Source of the DNA: Streptomyces zhihengii
Lineage (GTDB): Bacteria > Actinomycetota > Actinomycetes > Streptomycetales > Streptomycetaceae
Assembly: GCF_016919245.1 (NCBI RefSeq)
Contig: NZ_JAFEJA010000002.1
Location: 1,862,501 to 1,926,500, forward strand
Reading direction: 5' to 3'
Length of the DNA stretch: 64,000 bases
The first letter of the stretch is position 1, and each line of letters starts with the position of its first letter. Under the pieces are notes generated by a model. It did no database searches and was not told the origin of the DNA. It was given only the letters and a program-made list of their open reading frames with translations. The position numbers were made by a program, and so were the translations under genes. Of the stretch, positions 1 to 9,000 are shown piece by piece.

Positions 1-27
1 CGGGTCGAAGCCTGGTCTCGGGCCGAG

Positions 28-3000
28 ATGGAGATGTTCATCCGGGAGTGGGCGGCCAACAACCAGCCGATCATCGAGGCCATCAGGCGGGGAGACGAAG
101 ATGCCTTCCGCACCCTGATCACCGAGGAGAGCACTCAGCTCGACGCCCCACCGACCACCGGCAGCGCCCCTGACCCTCTGCCCGAAACGGGAACACTGGT
201 GCCGGACGCATGGGCCCCGTGGCCGGACGAGTTGGCTGCGCTGGCCGATGCCGCCAACCGCGACACCGACCTGAGGCTGCGGCTCGGGGCCGGCCACGGT
301 GAGAACCCGAACGATCTCATCGCCACCTGGACCGAGCACGACGCCCAGGACACCGGGCCCGCCACCATGCTCGCGCAGTACTTCGACGAGAACTCCGCCC
401 CCAGCGACATGCTGCACGCGTACCTGCGCAGCGAGCTCACCGCTCGTCTCGCCGCAGCCCAGCCCATGGAACCGACGGCAGCCGAGCTGCAGATCGCGGC
501 CGCCACTCCCGGCGCGGAACTGACCGCTTGGCGCCTGTCCGATCCGCGGGGCATGGGCGAGAGCGAAGACCCGTATCCCGACCAGGCAGCCGCCCGCGAA
601 GGAGCCCTGGCAGTCATCACGGCGCTGGGGGAGTGGACCCGGACCTGGAGCGGTGCTCAGTACCAGGTGGAGAGGACGATCAAGGAGATCGCCGACGGAG
701 CTGCCGCCGCCCTGTGGGCCGACGCCCTCACCGGTCAGATCGGCATCCACGCCGAAGCGGCGCACCTGACCCGGCAAGTAGCCGACCTCGCCAGTGAGCT
801 CCTTCTGGACCTGGAAGAGGACTCCCGCAACCACACGAGCGTTTTCCGGTTGGCCGACGCGGCATACGACCACGCCGCCCGCATGCACGCCACGACCGTG
901 GCCCTGGCAGACCGAACCTGGCCGCCAGGCACCGAAACCGGCGAGCAGCAGCAGGCCCGCGAGCTCGCCCTGTCCATCGACCTGCAGATGCCCGCCTCAC
1001 AGCTGCTGCGCCGCACCGGCGCAGACGCATGGGATGCGGCAGCCACCTACACCTCGCCGGAGATCTACGCTCTGGCCAGCCGGCCCGGCACTGCGGTGCC
1101 TGAATGGGAACGGGGCGGCCTCACCCTCGCCCTCGGTGACGATCACAGGCTTGCTCTGGAGCCCGTCGGTGAGAGCGAGTCAATGACTCTGCCCCGCCCC
1201 ATTCCCCTCGGGCCGACGCTCCAAGAGCTCGCCAAGGCTGTCGACGGCGCCCTCAGTGGACCGCTCGCCACTGACGCGGAGACCAGCGCTGCCGCAGCGG
1301 CGCTGGAGGTGCTTCGGGCAGGCACTCTGTCGCATCTGCGGGGCCACTTCCCGAACCGGCAGCAGTTCCAGACGGTCGAGGAGCGGCTCTCCGACATCGG
1401 CGGCGGCTACGACGGCTGGCAGGAACAGGCCGTCAGCGCAGAGCGTCTTGCCGACGCCGCCCGCCGGGTGCGGCAGGAGTTGGAGGACGCTCTCGGACGG
1501 CCCAGCGCCCGGCACGCTGCCGTACCGGCCCACCACGCGCTGACCCTGCTGGCGAGTTCCGCCGACAGTTTCAGCAGCACAGTCCTGCCGCACCTTCCCC
1601 ACGCCCGATCCGGCAGGCAGTACTCCGAGACCGCATTCCTGCGCGATCAGCAGCAGATCACCGCCCTCGCCTACCTGCTGCAGCACCTTCCTCATCCTGA
1701 CACCGCGCCGGTTGAGCAGACCCGCCGGCTGGTGGATGCGTTACGCCTCCGCGACGGTCACCACGGAGTCGGTGAGTTCGCCGGCGAGCTGCACCGGCAC
1801 AGGCTTGTCGCCGACGCGGCCGAAGCCCTTGCCGAGGCCAGCAGCGGCAGCCGGGCTGACTGGGCACGGAATCTGCACGACGCCGCGCGCCACCACACCG
1901 ACCGGATCGCCCGCCACCTGGCATGGTCCATCGACGAAGGGCAGCAAGCCCCCTCACGCGTTCCACAGGGGACGGCGACCATTGCGCAAGCCCCCACGGC
2001 CGCTGCTTACCCGCAGGCTGAGAGGGCGCAGAGCGAACTCCTTCAAGTCGTCCGCCAGGCAGTCGCTGGGGACGACGGGCCCCACCGCATCGGCCTGGCC
2101 CCGGTGGTTCTGGCCGCCCTGCTCGACGCCCAGGACCGCGGCATCGTCTACAGCGACCACATCGCCCTGCACGCCTTCGCCGAAGAGCTCCGCGAAGCTG
2201 TGGAAGCCCGCCGTCACCGCGGCGGCCGCAGTGAGAGTTTCGCGGCGGCAGCTCACGCCGCCCGCAGTCACGCGGCAATCCTGGCTGAGGCGGCCCGCGA
2301 CTCCGAACCGGCTCTGCGCCTGGCCGTGCTGAAACTCCAGCGGCGCGCCGAGGCGGATCCGCAGCTGATGGCGCATGCCGAGTCCGGTGCCGAACCCGCA
2401 GAGTCCCAGCGCGCTTTCCGAGCCTGGCTCGCTGGCTCCGTCTGGCAGGACGGCATGGGCGACGATCAACTCGCACTGCTGCAGGCCGTGATCGCTCGCA
2501 CCGGCCCGGGGCTGGGCGACGGCATCCTCGCGGCCACGTGGGACAAGATCCGCGCGGCACGGCCCAGTGCCATCACGGCAGCCCTGGCCGCCGAGTTCCC
2601 CCAGGGCGCGGTCCGCAAGTCGATCACGGCCTTCCGGAACCGCCGCACCCCGCTCATGGCCCAGGTGGCCCACGTGCTCGCCCTTCCCGCAGTGCGGGAG
2701 CGCCTGTCGAGCCCTCACCTGGACGAACTCGGCGCAGTCGTGGTGCGCCAGGCGGCGGACTTCCTGGCCGACGACGCGCTCAAGCAGCGCTCCCGCGCGT
2801 ACCGAGGCTCCCTGACCCTGGCCCGCGCCACCCGTCACCTGGCCGAGCAGGCCTACCGGGCGGACCTGCCCGCAACTGATCAAGAGGCCATCGCCGACCT
2901 GCACGCCTCCGCGCAGAGCATGGCGGCCGACTGGGTGGCCTCCGGCGCCGACTCCGATGCCCGGGCCCGCCTGTTCCTCCGAGGGGAAGACGTGCCGCTG

Positions 3001-6000
3001 TGCCCGCCTTCCCCGTCGACAGCACCAGGTGGCTCCGTCACCGACGCCGAGCGGGTGATCTCCCGGGCCTTGGACCGGGTGATGGAGCCCGCCGCATGGG
3101 GAGGCGGCGGTTACCAGCTTGAAAGCCGCGTTGACGGCACCACGGCGATCCTCCTCACCCGCACGCCCATGGATGCCGACGGCTGGCGCGCCCGGCGCAC
3201 CGGGCAGCTGGAATCCCTCGGCTGGTCGGTCCAGTCGACGCAGGGCGGCTACCCGGGTTCGAGCCGCGGGGAGTCCCTTCACCTAGTCGTGGACCTTCCC
3301 CGCGGCCGGCAGGCAGAGCAGTGGCAGCTCGCCTCGGAAGTACGCAGCATTCTGGAAGCCCACCGCCGCCGCTTGGACCCCACCCAGACCTTCGACGTGA
3401 GGCCAGCCACCGAGCGGCACTTTGCCGGTGGCAACACCACCACCGCGGTGATCGTTCGCGGTAAGGAGGACCACCTGCAGCAGGCGGGCTACACCACCGA
3501 GCGCCTGGAGGGCGCCCGTTTCGTTGTGACCCGCCCGGAGGGGGCCGTCCCCATCGGCACGTTCACGCCTGCCGCGGCCGCCCGCCCGGCATCCGTCCGG
3601 CTGCACACCGTGGCCGCGGCGATGCGCCCACTGCACGCGCAGCTCACCGACCTGCTGACGCTTGTCCACGACCGTCACCCCGCCCGCTTCGACATCACTG
3701 AGCTCCAGGGAATATGGGACGAGCTGGCTGCCGTGGACGCGACGCATCCTCTGGACACCAACCCGCCCGGGGCCCTCGGATTCTCCGCACGTCGCGAGGC
3801 TGTCAACGCCACCCGGATCCACCACATCCTGACCTGGCTGCAGAACGGCTACGTCGGCCAGTCCAGCGACGCCAACCAACAGGTTGCCGCCTTGTACGGG
3901 CCGGGCGCGGATCGGCTCATCCGGGCCCGCGCGGCCACCTTGCGCGAATTGCTCCACGACTACGGCAGCGGCCAGACCGAGTCCGCGCGCCTCGAACTTG
4001 CTCGCACCGGGTCGGACCCGGACGGTCGCAGTGTCTGGGACCGCTACGCCGCACTCATCCAAACTCCCGACGGTGCCGCCCCGGAAGGCACCGACTTGGC
4101 GACCGCCCGGGCCGCCGTGCCCACCGTCGTCCGTACGACAGCCCCCACGCCCGGTACCGGGCAGAACGCGGGCCCGGCGGGCAAGGGAGCTGCGCAGGAT
4201 GCCGCCGCCGGCGCTCCAGATGCCGGCGGAAGCGGCGGGAACGACCAGACCCGGCCTCCCGCGCCGGGCGGCAACGACGAACCGGAGCAGCCTCGGCCGG
4301 AGCCGGCTGCCGTACCTGGTTCGGATGCCGACGAGGATGCTGTCTGGCCGGCGTTCACGAGGCGGCGGCAGATCAGCGCGCCTCGGCGCGCCCTCGGCAA
4401 CGCGGTCCGAGAGCTGACCAGGACCGCCTTTTTCCGGCAGCGCAGCGACGACGGGGGCGTGGAGGCCGAGCTGCGTGATGCCTTCGCCGCGTATACCGCC
4501 GCGTCGATGGACGAGCCCAATGGCTTTCACCATGCCATCGAGCGGCTCACGGCCGCCGTGGCGGCGGTGAGCGGGGCGTGGCCGCGAAGGGATCTTCCGC
4601 AGGACGCGACCCGGGCCCTGACCGCGGCCACAAGCGCGGGGGAGGAGCTGCGGGGCCGGTGGCGGGCCACCGTCACATCCCCCTCATGGGAGGCCCTATT
4701 CGAAGACGCGCCCCGGCCCACGTTTATCCAGCAGGAGATTCGGCCCGCTCCGTCCCCCGGCGAGGACTACCTCAGTCGGGAAATACGTGAGGTGCCTACG
4801 CCGGAAGTCGCCGAGCTGGAGGAGCACGAGCTCCCCTCACAACTTGAGGCTGGCACGGTTCGCCGATCGCTGGATCACGACGTTCATCATGCCGGGCCCG
4901 ACGCACAGGGCCGACCGCGCACCTACGAGCGCGAGCCCCTGGCCAGCGGTGGCTGGGCAGTCTTCCAGCACCAGACCTCCGGCAGATCCACCCTGTGCAC
5001 GCTGACGCGAGCGGGCGACGGGTTCCGCGCTCACAACGGAGACGTCGAAGGAAGAGGAGCCACCTGGAAGGAAGCCGTCTCGGCCTATGCCCATGCCGCA
5101 CGCGATGCGCACGAGAACCGGCGCACAGCCGCCGTCCCGACCGCATCGCCCGAAGCCGACACTGCCGGCCCGGCCCCGACCGGCGAGGCTTCGGCGGCGC
5201 CCGCAGCTGCTACCCCAGCCGTACCGGCATCGCCCCTCGGCGTGCCCGTCGCCGACACCGAGGCCCAGGGACGGTGGGAGGCGTCCAACCCTCGCCCCTC
5301 GACACGGTTGACGGTCTCTCGCGAGCGGACACACGTTCTCGTCACCGGGGTGGGACCGGGCGAGGAGGACGCCACACTGCGCGAATGGCTGAAGTCCAAG
5401 CACTTCAGCTTCGTGCCGGCGACGAGCGACGGGCGCTGGGATTCCAACAAGGACGACTGGCGCCGCCCCCACCCCAAGGCAGCGGTCTTCGCTTCCAACC
5501 TCGAGAAGCAGGCCAACGCCTTCATCGCAACGCTGGACGAGCAGTGGCGGCAGATCCGCAACCGCATCGGCCAGGCACTCACCCCTGAGCTGCGGGCCGA
5601 GTACGAGCAGAAGGCACGCGACCGCGAGAACTTCCCGCTGACCGAACAGCAGCGGGCCATCATCGACGCGGCACAGGACGGCCTCAACGTCGCCGTGCAA
5701 GCTCTCGCCGGTACCGGGAAGACCAGCACCATGGTCGCCCTGGCCCGACGAATGCCGAACCGGCGCATCACCTACCTCGCTTTCAACTCCGCCAACGCGG
5801 CAGACGCAAGGCTGAAGTTCGCCGGGCTTCGACACGTCAGCGTCTCCACGGCACACTCTCTGGCCGCCCGCGACCTGATGGTCACCGACCTGGCCGACAA
5901 AGTCACCGAAGGCCAGCAGGACGGGGGAACCGGCACCAACGCGAATGCCGAGTGGGCCGACATCCTCGGCGTGCAGCCCGTCCCAGCGGCGGACCGGGGC

Positions 6001-9000
6001 GAGGACCTGACGGCGGAGGACATCGTCGTCCTGATCAAGGAAACGATCGGGAATTTCCGCAACAGCGACTCCGCAGCCATCGACCTGATCCACGTCCCTG
6101 ACCCCGAGCACCCCCTGGTGGACCAGGCAGCCCGGCCACAGGCACTGCGGCGCGCGGTCCTCGAACACGCACGGGACGCCTGGCAGGACAAGATCAACCC
6201 TGCGTCCCGGGCTCTGCATTTCCACCACGACGACTACCTGAAAATCTGGGCTCTGTCCCGCCCAAGGATCCACGCCGACACGGTCATCTTCGACGAGGCC
6301 CAGGACATCAACCCCGTCCTGCGCAAGGTCGTCCTGGACAACATGCGCCCCACATCGGGGCCGCCCGCCCAGGTCGTCATCGTCGGCGACCCCAACCAGT
6401 CGATCTACGCCTTCCGCGGCGCCGAGAACGCACTCGAAGACTGGCCCGCCGACATCGAACTGCCCCTCAACAAGTCCTGGCGGTTCGGCCCGGAAGTCGC
6501 TGACATCGCTAACATCTTCCTCAAGCTGCTCCGCGCCCCGTATCTCATGGAGGGCAACGACGGCACCAGTACGGCCATCGGTCCGATAGCAACCCCCGAG
6601 GCGGTACTGGGACGCAGCAACGCCGGCGTGGTCTCCGCCGTGCTGGCCGCGCTGGAAGAGGGCCGCACGGTTCACATGGTCGGCGGCGGCGACGAACTGA
6701 AGCGGATGGCAGAAGGCGCCAAGGAGCTCCAGGAGAAGGGCCGCACCCGCAAGCACCCCGAACTCGTTCCCTTCCGCTCGTGGAAGCAGGTGCGGCAGTA
6801 CGTCGACAAGCACGACAGCGCCAAGCAGCTTGAGGTCTTCGTTCGGCTGGTCGACGAGCACGGCGCCGACACACTGATCGAGATGGTCGGCCAGCTCACC
6901 GAGGACGCGACCGACGCCGATCTCATCGTGGCCACCGCCCACAAGTCCAAGGGTCTGGAGTGGGGGCTCGTCCAGGTCGGCACCGACTTCCGCGGCCCCA
7001 AGGCCAGTCTTGAGCCCGGACAGCCCACCGTCCTGCCCTCGGACGAGGAACTGCGTCTGGCCTACGTCACCGCCACTCGCGGCATGAGAGAGCTGGACCT
7101 GGGCTCGCTTGCCTACGTCGAAGAACTGCGTGCGCTGGCTGACGAGGTCTACGCCGCCCGCACGGGAGTGGCACCGCAGCCAGCGACGACACAGGCTCCT
7201 GCTGCCCCAACTCTTGTCGCCACGCCCGCTCCGGCCAGCGACGCTGGCGCCCCGACCGGTGCTCCTCCGGCCCCGGGCGCCTTCCAGGTCCTCAAGGCCG
7301 TGGAAGCCCAGAAACTGGCCACCGCGGACGGCACGCTGTGGTGGGGAGGGCGGGGAGCCGGCCGCGAGAAGGCACTCAAGAAGCCGATCCTCGTCCGCAT
7401 CGAGATCGGGCAGCGTGGCGTTGTCGACGTGAAGGACGCGGACACGGGCACGCACGTGACCAGCATGCGCACGGGAACGCCGTTCTTCGCCGCACCGGCG
7501 ACGTCCGGCCCGCCCCAGAACAGCGGCGCCCCTCACGAGGCCCAGGCTCCGGCGAGCTCCCCAGCGGCGGAGCAGCCCGGAGGTGAGTCCGCAACCGTGT
7601 CGGCGCCGGCTGCCCCGGTGTTCAAGGTCGAAGCCCGGCCTGAGGTCGGCGGCCGCCGGTGGGCCGTCCTTGACGCTGCCACCCGGGAAGTGGTGTGGGT
7701 CCACAAGGACGGCCAGGCACTGGAGTGCGCCTACGATGTCAGGGCCGACGCCGAGAACATGCGCGATGCCCTGGCCCTGGCGCCGGAACTACGGGTCGAC
7801 GCCCCCGACCAGCGCCCGGCCGCAGCCGGGGATCGTCGCCGCGGAGAGGTTCTCCCTGCCACTCTCGGCCAGGTCACCGCCAAGGTGGTCCACGACCACA
7901 GCCAGTGGGTCAAGGTCGAGCTGCGCGACGGCACCCAGCGGATCGTCACGCTGTGGAACCCCGCCGGAGCCGACCTCGTGGAGGCCGGCCAGAGCGTGTA
8001 CGTCTCCGGAACCCTGGGTGAGCCGGCCACCTTCAACGGGCGCCTCGAGACGCCTGTCGAAGGCGGCACAGTCGAGGGCCAGGACGCCGCCGACACGCGC
8101 CTGCGCCGCGCGACAGCGGCCCGCGACGTCTCTGCGGCCCCAGCAAGCAGCGCGACCGCCACTCCCGCGCCGGCGGCGGAGCAGACAGCCCAAGCACTCG
8201 ACGTGCCGGCTGAGCTACTGGCCCGGCTCCGCAAGCTCCCCTACGCCCAGCGCTCCACCCGGTGGGCCCCCATCGACCTCCAGCCCCAGTCAGACCGCCG
8301 CGTCGAAATTCTGCTACGCACCGGGGAATGGGACCAGGTCGCCGTAAGCAACCAGCACAATGTCCGCGACAGCCGTGGCCGCTTCCACGGCCTTGAAGAC
8401 GTTCTGGCCTGGCGCGACGGCACTCGACTGGCCACGCTGCTGGACCAGCCGAAGCAGCCGGGCGCAGAAGCCCAGAACGCGGTCGTGCAGAGTGCGGCAC
8501 CGAGCACGCCCGCGCAGCCGGTGTCGCGGCCGCCGCTCATCTCCCGGCCGGTGCAGAGCATGCTGGTCGAAGAGCTGGAGGAACGGGCCAACGCCCTCAA
8601 CGCGTGGCTCGACGCACACACCGCCGGCAGAAACACCAGGCTGAGCGTCCGCGCTGTCCAGCAGCGCGACGAGATCCGGGCCGAACTCGCGCAGCGACGC
8701 GACAAGGAAGCGGACGCCGCCAAGGCCGGCGACTGGGACGCCTTCAGTGACGAACTCGCCGACCTCACCCTGGAACCGGTCGACCTGACCGGCACACACG
8801 ACGTCTCGCGCGACGGCACGCCGCTGGGCACGGTGACCCTCGACGCCGACGGATACCGCTTCCTCCCCGCCGGAGCCCGCACCGCCGACGGCACCCTCCA
8901 CGACAGCCCACAAGGCGCAGCCGTTGCCCTTGCACGCCACCTTGCCGCGCAGGCCCAGATCCCTGACCAGACTCCGGCTCGGCAAGCGCGGAAGCCCAAG

